A stretch of DNA of 64,000 bases from Pseudomonas fluorescens (GCF_001902145.1 NZ_MRST01000023.1:186001-250000); one strand, 5' to 3'. Positions 1 to 8,585 are shown, counted from the stretch's first letter. A program made the numbers and translations. The notes: generated by a model from the letters alone, not told the origin.

Positions 1-1
1 G

Positions 2-67
2 CGGGTGCAGCGCATTTATGCGGGGACCAATGAAATCATGAAGGAGATCATTGCGCGGGCGCTTTGA
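2..67 (+). CDS. Acyl-CoA dehydrogenase, C-terminal end only (partial)
   Basis: The last 21 codons of a gene entering from the left edge read RVQRIYAGTNEIMKEIIARAL and then TGA. The RIYAGTNEIM segment is the highly conserved C-terminal motif of acyl-CoA dehydrogenases, which form the trans-2,3 double bond of acyl-CoA using FAD. The substrate class cannot be told from this fragment. Confidence 0.8.
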   Translation, partial: RVQRIYAGTNEIMKEIIARAL

Positions 68-91
68 TGTTCTGGTGTTGTTGATGGCCTC

Positions 92-163
92 ATCGCAGGC
101 AAGCCAGCTCCCACATTCCGATTTGTGAATACATTCAAATGTGGGAGCTGGCTTGCCTGCGAT
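92..163. repeat. REP-type inverted repeat, GCAGGCAAGCCAGC class
   Basis: Two perfect 25-nt arms (92-116 and 139-163) are separated by 22 nt. The arm core is CAGGCAAGCCAGCTCCCACA. It lies between two convergent genes, the usual site of Pseudomonas REP elements, and may act as a bidirectional transcript end. Confidence 0.85.
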
Positions 164-180
164 AGCGGGCTAAGGATCAA

Positions 181-1221
181 TCAAGGTGCTGGATTCGGAT
201 GATCCTTCTGAATCGCCTCAATCCCTTCCAGGACTTCTTTGGACAATTTCAACTCGGCACTGGCGATATTGCTATCCAACTGCTCAAGTGAGGTGGCCCC
301 AATAATATTGCTGGTCACAAACGGCTGCTGTGTCACAAACGCCAGCGCCATCTGCGCCGGGTCCAGGCCATGCTCGCGCGCCAACGCCACATACCGGCTG
401 CACGCCGCTTCCGATTGCGGGTTGAAGTAGCGGCTGAAACGGCTGTACTCGGTCAGGCGCGCCTTGGCTGGGCGTGCGCCATTTTCGTACTTGCCACTGA
501 GCATGCCGAACGCCAGGGGCGAATAAGCCAGCAAGCCGCACTGCTCACGAATGGCAACCTCCGCCAGGCCCACTTCAAAGCTGCGGTTGAGCAGGTTGTA
601 GGGGTTCTGGATCGACACTGCGCGTGGCCAGCCACGCGCTTCGGCCAGGGCGAGGAATTTCATGGTGCCCCACGGCGTTTCGTTGGACAGGCCAATGTGG
701 CGGATCTTGCCGGCCTTCACCTGTTCATCCAGGGCTTCGAGCGTTTCCTCCAGTGGGGTGAGGTCGTCTTCGTCCTTGTGCTTGTAGCTCAACTGGCCGA
801 AGAAGTTGGTGCTGCGCTCTGGCCAATGCAGTTGGTAGAGGTCGATCCAGTCGGTCTGCAGGCGCTTGAGGCTGGCGTCGAGGGCTGCGCCGATGTGCTT
901 GCGGTTGTGGCGCAGGTGGCCATCGCGGATATAGTCGATGGTGTTGCCGGGGCCGGCGATCTTGCTGGCGAGGATCCAGTCGGCGCGGTCGCCACGGCTT
1001 TTGAAGTAGTTGCCGATGTAGCGCTCGGTGGTGGCGTAGGTGTCGGCCTTGGGTGGCACCGGGTACATTTCCGCAGTGTCGAGGAAGTTGATGCCTGCGG
1101 CCTTGGCCCGTTCGATCTGCGCGAAGGCCTCTGCCTCGCTGTTCTGCTCGCCCCAGGTCATGGTGCCCAACGCGATCGCGCTGACGTTCAGATCGGTGCG
1201 GCCCAGCTGTCGGTAATCCAT
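181..1221 (-). CDS. tas: Aldo/keto reductase, Tas family
   Basis: A 346-residue NADP(H)-dependent aldo/keto reductase, the same length as E. coli Tas. It starts MDYRQLGRTDLNVS and has the (beta/alpha)8-barrel landmarks: DTAEMYP with the catalytic Asp and Tyr, ASKIAGPG with the catalytic Lys, QLHWPER with the active-site His, and late cofactor-binding segments. The open frame runs 65 codons further upstream, but only the ATG at 1221 has a ribosome site (GAAGGAGT, 5 nt before it) and begins at the family start. The natural substrate is unknown. It is divergent from rplM. Family assignment is firm; specificity is not. Confidence 0.9.
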   Translation of the reverse strand: MDYRQLGRTDLNVSAIALGTMTWGEQNSEAEAFAQIERAKAAGINFLDTAEMYPVPPKADTYATTERYIGNYFKSRGDRADWILASKIAGPGNTIDYIRDGHLRHNRKHIGAALDASLKRLQTDWIDLYQLHWPERSTNFFGQLSYKHKDEDDLTPLEETLEALDEQVKAGKIRHIGLSNETPWGTMKFLALAEARGWPRAVSIQNPYNLLNRSFEVGLAEVAIREQCGLLAYSPLAFGMLSGKYENGARPAKARLTEYSRFSRYFNPQSEAACSRYVALAREHGLDPAQMALAFVTQQPFVTSNIIGATSLEQLDSNIASAELKLSKEVLEGIEAIQKDHPNPAP

Positions 1222-1400
1222 CGGGTACTCCTTCGGGGGAAAACAATCATAAAAGCAGGTTGAATTTTTTTTCGCAATCTGCATAATTGCCCACCTCTTT
1301 CTGCAGTGGAAGTGATGCGCCGCCTGCCGAAGAATCTTGCCGTTGAACGGACGCGCCGACCCGAGCCCCCGATAGCGTCTGTATCCGGCTGCCTTTGACC

Positions 1401-1429
1401 TTGTCAAAGTACGCACTATTCAGTAAGAT
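1401..1429 (+). promoter_or_regulatory. Likely sigma-70 promoter of rplM-rpsI
   Basis: TTGTCA (1401-1406), a 17-nt spacer and TAAGAT (1424-1429) lie 42 nt before the rplM ATG, in the 250-nt gap shared with the divergent reductase gene. The short leader that follows could carry ribosomal-protein autoregulation, but I see no diagnostic structure. Confidence 0.5.
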
Positions 1430-1471
1430 CCGCCGTCTAAATTTACAGGCGGCCCCTGAGGCTATTAAAGA

Positions 1472-1900
1472 ATGACAACTTTTACTGCAAAACCGGAAAC
1501 AGTTCAGCGCGACTGGTTTGTCGTCGACGCCGCTGGTCAGACCCTGGGTCGTCTGGCCACTGAAGTCGCCAGCCGTCTGCGTGGCAAGCACAAGCCTGAG
1601 TACACCCCGCACGTTGATACCGGCGACTACATCGTCATCATCAACGCTGAGCAGGTTCGTGTAACCGGCAACAAAGCAAGCGACAAAATGTACTACCGTC
1701 ACTCCGGTTTCCCAGGCGGTATCAAGTCTTCCAACTTCGAAGGCCTGATTGCCAAGAAGCCTGAAGCCCCGATCGAAATCGCGGTCAAAGGCATGCTGCC
1801 TAAGGGCCCACTGGGTCGCGATATGTTTCGCAAGCTGAAAGTCTATGCGGGCGCTGTACACCCTCATGCTGCTCAGCAGCCCCAAGAACTGAAGTTTTAA
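1472..1900 (+). CDS. rplM: 50S ribosomal protein L13
   Basis: This 142-residue protein is full length for bacterial L13, one of the early-assembling 23S rRNA-binding proteins of the large subunit. It starts [15 protein letters not shown], and family blocks such as [12 protein letters not shown] and [13 protein letters not shown] are visible, as is the [11 protein letters not shown] segment. rpsI follows after 14 nt, the universal rplM-rpsI pair, so the two are cotranscribed. Codon use is strongly biased to C/G-ending codons, as expected for a highly expressed gene. Confidence 0.98.
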
Positions 1901-1914
1901 CGGAATAGTTCATT

Positions 1915-2307
1915 ATGTCGGCGACTCAAAATTACGGCACTGGCCGTCGCAAAACCGCAACCGCACGCGTTTTCCTGCGTCCGGGCACTGGTAACATCTC
2001 GATCAACAACCGCTCCCTGGACAACTTCTTCGGTCGCGAAACTGCCCGCATGGTAGTTCGTCAGCCGCTGGAATTGACCGAGACCGTTGAAAAGTTCGAC
2101 ATCTACGTCACCGTTATCGGTGGCGGTGTAAGTGGTCAAGCTGGCGCAATCCGCCACGGTATCACTCGCGCTCTGATGCAGTACGACGAAACCCTGCGTG
2201 GCGCTCTGCGCAAAGCTGGCTTCGTGACTCGCGATGCTCGTGAAGTTGAACGTAAGAAAGTCGGTCTGCGTAAAGCGCGTAAGCGTCCGCAGTACTCGAA
2301 GCGTTAA
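1915..2307 (+). CDS. rpsI: 30S ribosomal protein S9
   Basis: This 130-residue protein is full length for S9. It opens with [18 protein letters not shown] and ends with the basic tail [17 protein letters not shown], whose last residues reach the P-site tRNA in the ribosome. It is the second gene of the rplM operon and is followed by a strong intrinsic terminator, so the operon appears to hold only these two genes. Confidence 0.98.
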
Positions 2308-2324
2308 TTCGCTTTACGTTCCTC

Positions 2325-2362
2325 AAAAACGCCCAGCCTCCTCACGGAGCTGGGCGTTTTTT
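2325..2362 (+). terminator. Intrinsic terminator of rplM-rpsI
   Basis: A 13-bp perfect stem (2325-2337 with 2349-2361, core ACGCCCAGC/GCTGGGCGT) ends in a run of T and starts 17 nt after the rpsI stop. Confidence 0.9.
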
Positions 2363-2400
2363 ATTGCCTGTGATTTATGCACATTTTTCGCCGTGACAAC

Positions 2401-2427
2401 TTGCCACATCCGTAGACCCCCTATACT
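2401..2427 (+). promoter_or_regulatory. Possible promoter of petABC
   Basis: TTGCCA (2401-2406) and TATACT (2422-2427) lie upstream of petA. The spacer is only 15 nt, so the -35 assignment is weak. The -10 is good. The rest of the gap to petA, about 146 nt, holds no other signal I can name. Confidence 0.3.
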
Positions 2428-2573
2428 ACAAGGCCTGGAGGCGGAGCCCCGGGCAATTCCCTTGTCATACGTGGGGCTTTTCATTACCATCCGTCAAAAT
2501 TTTTATAAGTAAAGATTCAACACTTAGTAGACGCCTGATTTAACAGGCCAAAAAGCTGATGGGAGAGGACTGA

Positions 2574-3167
2574 ATGAGCAATGACGGCGTGAATGCAGGC
2601 CGGCGTCGCTTCTTGGTAGCAGCCACATCCGTGGTGGGTGCTGCAGGAGCGGTGGGGGCTGCGGTCCCGTTCGTGGGGTCATGGTTTCCCAGTGCCAAGG
2701 CGAAAGCCGCAGGTGCACCGGTGAAGGTGAATGTCAGCAAGATCGAGCCAGGCCAGCAGATGATTGCTGAGTGGCGCGGCCAGCCGGTTTTCATTGTTCG
2801 TCGGACCGAGGAAATCCTGGGGAATCTGAAGAAGATCGAAGGCCAGCTGTCTGACCCGACATCCGAAAAGTCCGACCAGCCCGCCTACGCCAAGAACGAA
2901 GCGCGTTCGATCAAGCCAGAGATTCTGCTGCTGGTTGGTCTTTGTACCCATCTGGGTTGCTCACCTACCTTCCGCCCGGAAGTGGCGCCTGTCGATTTGG
3001 GCAAAGACTGGGTCGGCGGTTATTTCTGCCCGTGCCACGGTTCCCACTATGACCTCGCGGGCCGTGTCTACAAATCCCAGCCCGCGCCCCTGAACCTGCC
3101 GGTTCCTCCTCACAATTACGAATCTGACGACATCATTGTCATTGGCCTCGACAAGGAGAACGCGTGA
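2574..3167 (+). CDS. petA: Ubiquinol-cytochrome c reductase Rieske iron-sulfur subunit
   Basis: This 197-residue subunit of cytochrome bc1 takes one electron from ubiquinol at the Qo site and passes it to cytochrome c1. Residues 9-30 form a twin-arginine-type signal anchor (GRRRFLVAATS, then an Ala/Gly/Val-rich stretch), as expected for a Tat-exported Rieske protein. The 2Fe-2S ligands are visible in CTHLGC (Cys124, His126) and CPCHGSHYD (Cys152, His155); Cys129 and Cys154 form the usual disulfide. The ribosome site GGGAGAGGA precedes the ATG. petB follows directly, with its ATG sharing the last base of this stop codon. Confidence 0.97.
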   Translation: MSNDGVNAGRRRFLVAATSVVGAAGAVGAAVPFVGSWFPSAKAKAAGAPVKVNVSKIEPGQQMIAEWRGQPVFIVRRTEEILGNLKKIEGQLSDPTSEKSDQPAYAKNEARSIKPEILLLVGLCTHLGCSPTFRPEVAPVDLGKDWVGGYFCPCHGSHYDLAGRVYKSQPAPLNLPVPPHNYESDDIIVIGLDKENA

Positions 3168-4378
3168 TGAGCAAGTTCATGGATTGGGTGGATGCGCGCT
3201 TCCCCGCCACTAAAATGTGGGAAGACCATCTCAGCAAATATTACGCGCCGAAAAACTTCAACTTCTTCTACTTCTTCGGCTCCCTGGCCCTGTTGGTACT
3301 GGTCAACCAGATCGTCACTGGCGTGTGGTTGACGATGAGCTACACGCCGTCGGCGGAAGAGGCGTTTGCCTCTGTCGAATACATCATGCGTGACGTCGAG
3401 TACGGCTCGATCCTGCGCCTGCTGCACTCCACCGGTGCGTCGGCGTTCTTTATCGTCGTCTACCTGCACATGTTCCGCGGCCTGCTCTACGGCTCGTACC
3501 AGAAGCCCCGTGAGCTGGTGTGGGTCTTCGGCATGTTGATCTATCTGGCGCTGATGGCCGAAGCCTTCATGGGTTACCTGCTGCCTTGGGGCCAGATGTC
3601 GTACTGGGGGGCCCAGGTGATCATCTCGCTGTTCGGCGCGATCCCTGTGATCGGCAATGACCTGACCCAGTGGATTCGTGGTGACTACCTGATCTCCGGC
3701 ATCACCCTGAACCGCTTCTTCGCCTTGCACGTGGTGGCCTTGCCGATCGTGATCCTGGGCCTGGTGGTCTTGCATATCCTGGCGCTGCACGAAGTGGGTT
3801 CCAACAACCCGGATGGCGTGGACATCAAGAAGCACAAGGACGAGAACGGCATCCCGCTGGATGGCATTCCGTTCCACCCGTACTACACCGTGAAAGACAT
3901 TGTCGGCGTGGTCGTGTTCCTGTTTGTGTTCTGCTCGATCGTGTTCTTTTTCCCGGAGATGGGCGGTTATTTCCTGGAGAAGCCTAACTTCGAACAGGCC
4001 AACGCCTTCAAGACACCCGAGCACATTGCCCCGGTCTGGTACTTCACGCCGTTCTACGCGATCTTGCGCGCGATCCCCGACAAACTCATGGGCGTGATCG
4101 CCATGGGCGCGGCCATCGCGGTGCTGTTCGTGCTGCCGTGGCTCGACCGTAGCCCGGTCAAGTCGATGCGCTACAAAGGCTGGCTGAGCAAAATCTGGCT
4201 GTGGGTGTTCTGCATTTCGTTCGTGATCCTGGGTGTGTTGGGTGTATTGGCGCCCACTCCTGAGCGTACGTTGCTGTCGCAGGTCTGCACCTTCCTGTAC
4301 TTCGCCTACTTTATTCTGATGCCGTTCTATACCCGGCTCGAGAAGACCAAACCGGTTCCGGAAAGGGTGACTGGCTGA
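3167..4378 (+). CDS. petB: Cytochrome b subunit of cytochrome bc1
   Basis: This 403-residue membrane protein carries hemes bL and bH and both quinone sites. The heme-ligand pairs are visible, His87/His101 in the HSTGASAFF...LHMFRG helix and His188/His203 in the FFALHVVAL...LHILALHE helix. Eight or more hydrophobic helices follow the family layout. The Qo-site tetrapeptide, PEWY in mitochondria and alpha-proteobacteria, reads PVWY here (about residues 289-292). The frame can also start at GTG 3164; ATG 3167 is preferred because AAGGAG lies 8 nt before it. The petA stop and petB start share a base, and petC overlaps the petB stop, so translation is coupled. Confidence 0.96.
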   Translation: MSKFMDWVDARFPATKMWEDHLSKYYAPKNFNFFYFFGSLALLVLVNQIVTGVWLTMSYTPSAEEAFASVEYIMRDVEYGSILRLLHSTGASAFFIVVYLHMFRGLLYGSYQKPRELVWVFGMLIYLALMAEAFMGYLLPWGQMSYWGAQVIISLFGAIPVIGNDLTQWIRGDYLISGITLNRFFALHVVALPIVILGLVVLHILALHEVGSNNPDGVDIKKHKDENGIPLDGIPFHPYYTVKDIVGVVVFLFVFCSIVFFFPEMGGYFLEKPNFEQANAFKTPEHIAPVWYFTPFYAILRAIPDKLMGVIAMGAAIAVLFVLPWLDRSPVKSMRYKGWLSKIWLWVFCISFVILGVLGVLAPTPERTLLSQVCTFLYFAYFILMPFYTRLEKTKPVPERVTG

Positions 4379-5157
4379 TGAAAAAATTACTCGTTGCATT
4401 CGTGCTTGCGGCGCTGCCGCTACTGTCCTTCGCCGCCGAGAATGGCGCGGCACTGGAAAAAGTCGATATCGATGTGTCTGACAAAGCCGCCATGCAGGAT
4501 GGGCTGCGTACATTCACCAACTACTGCATGGGTTGCCACAGCGCCAAGTTCCAACGGTACGAGCGCGTTGCCGATGACCTGGGAATCCCCCATGAAGTGA
4601 TGCTCAGCCACGCGGTGTTCACGGGCGCCAAGATCGGCGACCACATGAACATCGGCATGCAACCGGCCGATGCCAAGACCTGGTTTGGCGCCGCGCCGCC
4701 CGACCTCACCCTGGTGGCTCGTGTACGCGGTACCGACTGGCTCTACGGTTACCTCAAATCCTTCTACGAAGACCCTGCACGCCCCTATGGCGTGAACAAC
4801 AAAGTCTTCCCGAACGTCGGCATGCCGAACGTTCTGGTCGGCCTGCAGGGGCGCCAGGTGGTAGGATGCAAACAGGTTCAGGTCGTTGAAGACGGCAAGA
4901 AGCAATATGATCCGTTGACCGGCACGCCGCTGACCCATGAAGCGTGCGATCAACTGACCATCGTGCCCAAGACCGGTACGCTGAACGAAGAGCAGTTCGA
5001 CGAGAAGGTCAAGAACCTGGTGACCTTCCTGGCCTACTCGGCCAACCCGGTCAAACTGCAGCATCAGCGCATCGGTACCTACGTCTTGCTGTACCTGGCT
5101 TTCTTCTTCGTATTCGCTTATTTGCTCAAGCGCGAATACTGGAAGGATGTGCATTGA
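4378..5157 (+). CDS. petC: Cytochrome c1 subunit of cytochrome bc1
   Basis: This 259-residue periplasmic c-type cytochrome is held in the membrane by a C-terminal helix (about residues 235-252, LLYLAFFFVFAYLLKREYW). A Sec signal peptide ends near residue 20 (LLSFAA). The heme c site is CMGCH at residues 50-54, and Met in the NVGMPNVL region is a candidate axial ligand. It accepts electrons from the Rieske protein and reduces soluble cytochrome c. It overlaps petB by one base (TGATG) and is followed by a terminator, closing the petABC operon. Confidence 0.96.
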   Translation: MKKLLVAFVLAALPLLSFAAENGAALEKVDIDVSDKAAMQDGLRTFTNYCMGCHSAKFQRYERVADDLGIPHEVMLSHAVFTGAKIGDHMNIGMQPADAKTWFGAAPPDLTLVARVRGTDWLYGYLKSFYEDPARPYGVNNKVFPNVGMPNVLVGLQGRQVVGCKQVQVVEDGKKQYDPLTGTPLTHEACDQLTIVPKTGTLNEEQFDEKVKNLVTFLAYSANPVKLQHQRIGTYVLLYLAFFFVFAYLLKREYWKDVH

Positions 5158-5186
5158 TCCAACCGTAAGCAATTGCTGTTAATCTT

Positions 5187-5268
5187 GCGCGCCCAGCGGC
5201 ATCTCTGAACACGTAGCGTCGGTTTGAACCGGACGTTACAGGGATGCTTTCTGGGCGCGCTCGTTTTT
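5187..5268 (+). terminator. Intrinsic terminator after petABC
   Basis: GCGCGCCCAG (5187-5196) pairs with CTGGGCGCGC (5251-5260) and is followed by TCGTTTTT. The long loop holds a second small hairpin, CGGTT-TG-AACCG. It lies between petC and sspA, so sspA needs its own promoter or read-through. Confidence 0.7.
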
Positions 5269-5305
5269 GAGCTTTCGATAATTTCAACAAGCGAGGAGGA
5301 CCGCC

Positions 5306-5923
5306 ATGGGCGTGACCAACCGGTTGGCCTGTTACTCCGACCCCGCCGACCACTATTCCCACCGAGTACGCATCGTGCTCGCAGAGAAGGGTGTCAGCGC
5401 CGAGATCATCAGCGTGGAGGCGGGCCGTCATCCGCCGAAACTGATCGAAGTGAACCCTTACGGCAGCTTGCCCACCCTGGTCGATCGTGACCTGGCGTTG
5501 TGGGAGTCAACCGTGGTGATGGAATACTTGGATGAGCGTTACCCTCATCCGCCTTTGCTGCCGGTATACCCGGTGGCGCGTGCCAACAGCCGCCTGCTGA
5601 TCCATCGGATCCAGCGTGACTGGTGCGGGTTGGTGGATGTGATCCTGGATTCGCGTTCCAAAGAAGCCGCTCGTGTACAGGCGCGCAAGGAATTGCGCGA
5701 GAGCCTGACCGGCGTTTCGCCGTTGTTCGCCGATAAACCTTTTTTCCTCAGTGAGGAACAAAGCTTGGTGGATTGCTGCCTATTACCCATACTCTGGCGC
5801 TTGCCGATTCTGGGCATTGAACTGCCACGGCCGGCCAAGCCGTTGCTTGATTACATGGAGCGCCAGTTTGCGCGTGAGGCTTTCCAGGCAAGTCTGTCTG
5901 GCGCCGAACGCGATATGCGCTAA
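5306..5923 (+). CDS. sspA: Stringent starvation protein A
   Basis: This 205-residue glutathione S-transferase-fold protein binds RNA polymerase and changes promoter choice in stationary phase, acid stress and virulence in enterobacteria and pseudomonads. The N-terminal thioredoxin-like half (to about residue 85) contains [19 protein letters not shown], the glutathione-site-like segment. The C-terminal half is helical and includes the conserved surface [11 protein letters not shown] strong GAGGAGG ribosome site precedes the ATG. sspB follows after 17 nt, the usual pairing. Confidence 0.95.
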   Translation: MGVTNRLACYSDPADHYSHRVRIVLAEKGVSAEIISVEAGRHPPKLIEVNPYGSLPTLVDRDLALWESTVVMEYLDERYPHPPLLPVYPVARANSRLLIHRIQRDWCGLVDVILDSRSKEAARVQARKELRESLTGVSPLFADKPFFLSEEQSLVDCCLLPILWRLPILGIELPRPAKPLLDYMERQFAREAFQASLSGAERDMR

Positions 5924-5940
5924 GGCTTAAGGAGCCGCTG

Positions 5941-6360
5941 ATGAACTCCAGTCGACCTTACCTGGTCCGCGCGCTCTATGAGTGGATTGTGGACAACGAT
6001 TGCACCCCGCACATGCTGGTCAATTCCGAATTTCCTGCGGTTCAGGTACCCCAGGGTTTTGCCAGCGACGGGCAAATTGTGCTGAACGTATCGCCCAGTG
6101 CCGTGCGCCACCTGCACATGGACAACGAAGCGGTGAGCTTCGAAGGGCGTTTCGGCGGTGTGCCCCATACGCTGTTCGTGCCCATCGGTGCCATCCTTGG
6201 GATCTACGCCCGGGAAAATGGCCAGGGCATGGTGTTCGATCTGGAGTCGCCTTTAGAGGATGACGAAACGATCGAAGGCGAAGACGGTGATGATGTACCG
6301 CCACCGGACGCCGAGCCGCCGCGCCCTAGCGGTCGGCCAAGCTTGAAAGTGGTGAAGTAG
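5941..6360 (+). CDS. sspB: ClpXP protease specificity-enhancing factor SspB
   Basis: This 139-residue adaptor tethers ssrA-tagged proteins to ClpXP. The folded N-terminal domain (about residues 1-105) has the SspB opening RPYLVRALYEWIVDND and the tag-binding segment around FPAVQVPQG. It is followed by an acidic, proline-rich linker and the C-terminal RPSLKVVK, which matches the short ClpX-docking motif at the end of E. coli SspB. It is translated with sspA, and a terminator follows 26 nt after its stop. Confidence 0.95.
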   Translation: MNSSRPYLVRALYEWIVDNDCTPHMLVNSEFPAVQVPQGFASDGQIVLNVSPSAVRHLHMDNEAVSFEGRFGGVPHTLFVPIGAILGIYARENGQGMVFDLESPLEDDETIEGEDGDDVPPPDAEPPRPSGRPSLKVVK

Positions 6361-6386
6361 GCGGATTTCGCTTACAGGCCCATCTG

Positions 6387-6421
6387 AAAAATGCCCCGAC
6401 GCCTGTCGGGGCATTTTTTTT
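6387..6421 (+). terminator. Intrinsic terminator of sspAB
   Basis: AATGCCCCGAC and GTCGGGGCATT form a perfect stem with a 4-nt loop, followed by a run of T. Confidence 0.9.
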
Positions 6422-6455
6422 GCGTGAAGGATATGGATGAAAGTCGCGCCAGAAC

Positions 6456-6473
6456 GGTGATCGTACAACCACC
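6456..6473. promoter_or_regulatory. GTAC-centred operator-like site upstream of the GntR regulator
   Basis: The 18-bp sequence GGTGATCGTACAACCACC is an imperfect palindrome centred on GTAC (6463-6466); 14 of 18 positions are symmetric. Its core ATCGTACAAC fits RTYGTACRAY, a pattern shared with the sites in front of kdgD. A TATGAT -10-like hexamer starts 5 nt downstream (6479-6484), so binding here would cover the regulator's own promoter. FadR-type GntR proteins are known to bind short palindromes with GT...AC halves. The regulator-site link is inference. Confidence 0.5.
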
Positions 6474-6519
6474 ATGGGCTATGATGCGGTCTTTAGTTCG
6501 TCGAGAAAGATGGTTCATC

Positions 6520-7269
6520 ATGGAAAACGCCAGCGCCGCCCCACGTCTTCCCCGCAAGCGCCGCAGCCTTGCCCAGGAATTGGTCACGGTGTTGTCCGAG
6601 CAGATCCGCGATGGCCAGCTCAAACGCGGCGACAAGCTGCCGACCGAATCGGCGATCATGGACGCCCATGGCGTCAGCCGGACGGTGGTGCGGGAAGCCA
6701 TTTCGCGCCTGCAAGCCGCAGGGCAGGTGGAGACGCGGCACGGTATCGGTACGTTCGTATTGGATACGCCAAGCCCCAGCGGTTTCCGCATAGACCCGGC
6801 CACCGTGGTGACCTTGCGTGATGTGCTGGCGATTCTGGAGCTGCGTATCAGCCTGGAAGTGGAGTCTGCGGGCCTTGCTGCGTTGCGTCGCAGCGATGAG
6901 CAATTGGCGGCCATGCGTGCGGCCCTCGATGCCTTGAATGAAAGTGCGGCCCACGCTGGCGATGCCGTGGCGTCAGACTTTGCCTTCCACCTGGAAATTG
7001 CACTGTCTACCGGCAACCGCTACTTCACCGACATCATGACCCACCTGGGCACCAGTATCATTCCACGCACGCGCTTGAACTCTGCGCGCCTGGCCCATGA
7101 TGACCAACAGCACTACATGAGCCGCCTGAGCCGCGAACACGAAGAGATTTATGAGGCGATAGCCCGTCAGGATTCGGATGCGGCGCGTGCGGCCATGCGC
7201 TTGCATTTGACCAACAGCCGCGAACGACTGCGCCACGCCCATGAAGAGGCAGAAGCGCAGCGCGGCTGA
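6520..7269 (+). CDS. gguR: FadR-subfamily GntR transcriptional regulator, GguR-like
   Basis: A 249-residue regulator. Residues about 12-75 form the winged helix of GntR proteins (QIRDGQLKRGDKLPTE, then HGVSRTVVREAISRLQAAGQVETRHGIGTFV), and about 88-235 the all-helical FCD ligand domain, with its metal-binding type residues (DFAFHLEIA, REHEEIYEAI). An upstream extension of the frame to 6391 runs into the sspB terminator, so ATG 6520 is chosen although its ribosome site is weak. Its position near galactarate/glucarate genes and the shared GTAC palindromes suggest it is the aldarate-responsive repressor known in pseudomonads as GguR. The family is certain; the name is inferred from context. Confidence 0.75.
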   Translation: MENASAAPRLPRKRRSLAQELVTVLSEQIRDGQLKRGDKLPTESAIMDAHGVSRTVVREAISRLQAAGQVETRHGIGTFVLDTPSPSGFRIDPATVVTLRDVLAILELRISLEVESAGLAALRRSDEQLAAMRAALDALNESAAHAGDAVASDFAFHLEIALSTGNRYFTDIMTHLGTSIIPRTRLNSARLAHDDQQHYMSRLSREHEEIYEAIARQDSDAARAAMRLHLTNSRERLRHAHEEAEAQRG

Positions 7270-7279
7270 AGCATTGCCG

Positions 7280-7378
7280 TGTAGGAGCGAGCTTGCTCGC
7301 GAAAGACTCAAGGACACCGCGTTTATTCAATATGTGCGCGCTGACCTCAGGTTCTTCGCGAGCAAGCTCGCTCCTACA
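7280..7378. repeat. REP element, class with conserved interior
   Basis: Inverted arms 7280-7303 and 7355-7378 carry the core GTAGGAGCGAGCTTGCTCGC. The interior has the CACCGCGT block of the class but a diverged right half. It lies between convergent genes. Confidence 0.85.
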
Positions 7379-7392
7379 AAAGATATCAGCCG

Positions 7393-8550
7393 TTAGCTCG
7401 CCGGTTGATTGGGTTTGTAATCCTTAAGCAGCAAATACGTACTCCACCCCCACCAGTCATTGGTCCAGCTCTTGTCGTTCAAATCATTGACGTCCTTGCG
7501 CCGCAGCACCTTGTCCCCCTCCATCTTGAACAGTGGCGAGAAGTTATTCGCCGGGTTTTGCGCGGAGTTCAGGTCGGGCACATACAGCGGTGCCTTGAAC
7601 TCAGCCGGGGAGGGCGCGATGCCGCTGATGAAGGTTTCGAAGATTTCATCTGCCGAGGCCTGTACCGCCCGTTTGACCTGTACGCGATTGTCGGCGTCGA
7701 TGCTGTCGAAGTAGCGCTTGTCGCCGTAGGCATGCCACTGAGCGCCCATGGCATTGCGCACCTTGAGCCCGAATTTACTGTCTTCATCGTGCATGAAGCG
7801 GCTGATCAGCGAGCCGAGTTCTCCAGGCGTCACCACCGCTGCCAGTTGTTTGCGCGGTACCCGCAGGTGGCCGGCGGAAAACAGGTCGGTCAAAAAGTGA
7901 TCGGCAAAGCCGTTCATGGCGTACGCCAGTTCCAAGGCCTGGTCTGTGCCCGTCTGATGGGCCACCACCGCCTGTTGCAATGCTGCCGTGTGGCCGGCCA
8001 AGTAGGCGGACAGGGCCCATTCACCGAAGTGGTCGGCGTTGTTCGCTGCCAGCTTCAGGTAGCGTCCTAGCGGGACGAGGGCCGAAACAGCGCTGCCGCC
8101 GCCGGTTATGCGATTCCACTCCTCGGACAACGTATCTCCTAGGGCGTCATAGGCTTCGTGGGGCTGTTTGCCGTCCTTGATCGCCTGGTTGACGGCGTTG
8201 ATCTCCTTTTGCATCACCGCCAGGATCTTCTGCGCTTCTTCCCGTGACGCGGGCAACACGGCCAGGGAGTTGAAGGCCGCGGTAAAGCGTTGCACGCGCT
8301 CGGCCGGGGAGTTGCCATCGCTGATCGGTTGGCCGGGGATGCCATAGAAGTCGCCGCCCAGGGCGATCACTTGGCCATAGGTGAGTGCCAGCCCGTTGGG
8401 CAGGTGCAGTTCGACTTGGCGCGCAGGGATGGCCGGGGTGTCCTTGACGAAGCGAAGCAGGGTGTCATCGCCGATGGCGGTGTGTTCACCGCCTTCGAAG
8501 CGCAGGGTAGGCGGTGTTTTTTCGGGTGCTGCGAGTTCAAGACCTGACAT
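7393..8550 (-). CDS. Predicted zinc-dependent phospholipase C (P. fluorescens PLC / Legionella PlcC type)
   Basis: A 385-residue protein. Candidate metal ligands are spread as in the zinc phospholipase C group that includes the P. fluorescens phosphatidylcholine-hydrolysing enzyme and Legionella PlcC: His23 (GEHTAIGDD), Asp67 (GGDFYG), His174 (NNADHFGEW), His187 (YLAGHTAA), and the cluster His218, Asp222, His228 in ADHFLTDLFSAGHLR. The size, about 42 kDa, fits that family. I see no Sec signal peptide. The ribosome site AGGAG precedes the ATG. It is a lone gene on the reverse strand with a 24-bp perfect palindrome upstream. The assignment rests on remembered family motifs, so the phospholipase activity is probable rather than shown. 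Confidence 0.6.
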   Translation of the reverse strand: MSGLELAAPEKTPPTLRFEGGEHTAIGDDTLLRFVKDTPAIPARQVELHLPNGLALTYGQVIALGGDFYGIPGQPISDGNSPAERVQRFTAAFNSLAVLPASREEAQKILAVMQKEINAVNQAIKDGKQPHEAYDALGDTLSEEWNRITGGGSAVSALVPLGRYLKLAANNADHFGEWALSAYLAGHTAALQQAVVAHQTGTDQALELAYAMNGFADHFLTDLFSAGHLRVPRKQLAAVVTPGELGSLISRFMHDEDSKFGLKVRNAMGAQWHAYGDKRYFDSIDADNRVQVKRAVQASADEIFETFISGIAPSPAEFKAPLYVPDLNSAQNPANNFSPLFKMEGDKVLRRKDVNDLNDKSWTNDWWGWSTYLLLKDYKPNQPAS

Positions 8551-8585
8551 GTTAGCTCCTTGGTATGTCGTAGGAATCTTCCGTG

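Noticed and set aside
3116..4513. A 465-codon open frame on the reverse strand across petB
   Set aside because: It is antisense to a clear cytochrome b gene, has extreme His/Gln/Arg content, no ribosome site and no recognisable motif. GC-rich codon bias creates such shadow frames.
6391..6519. An N-terminal extension of the GntR regulator
   Set aside because: It would translate the sspB terminator and the operator region. ATG 6520 gives the normal family length.
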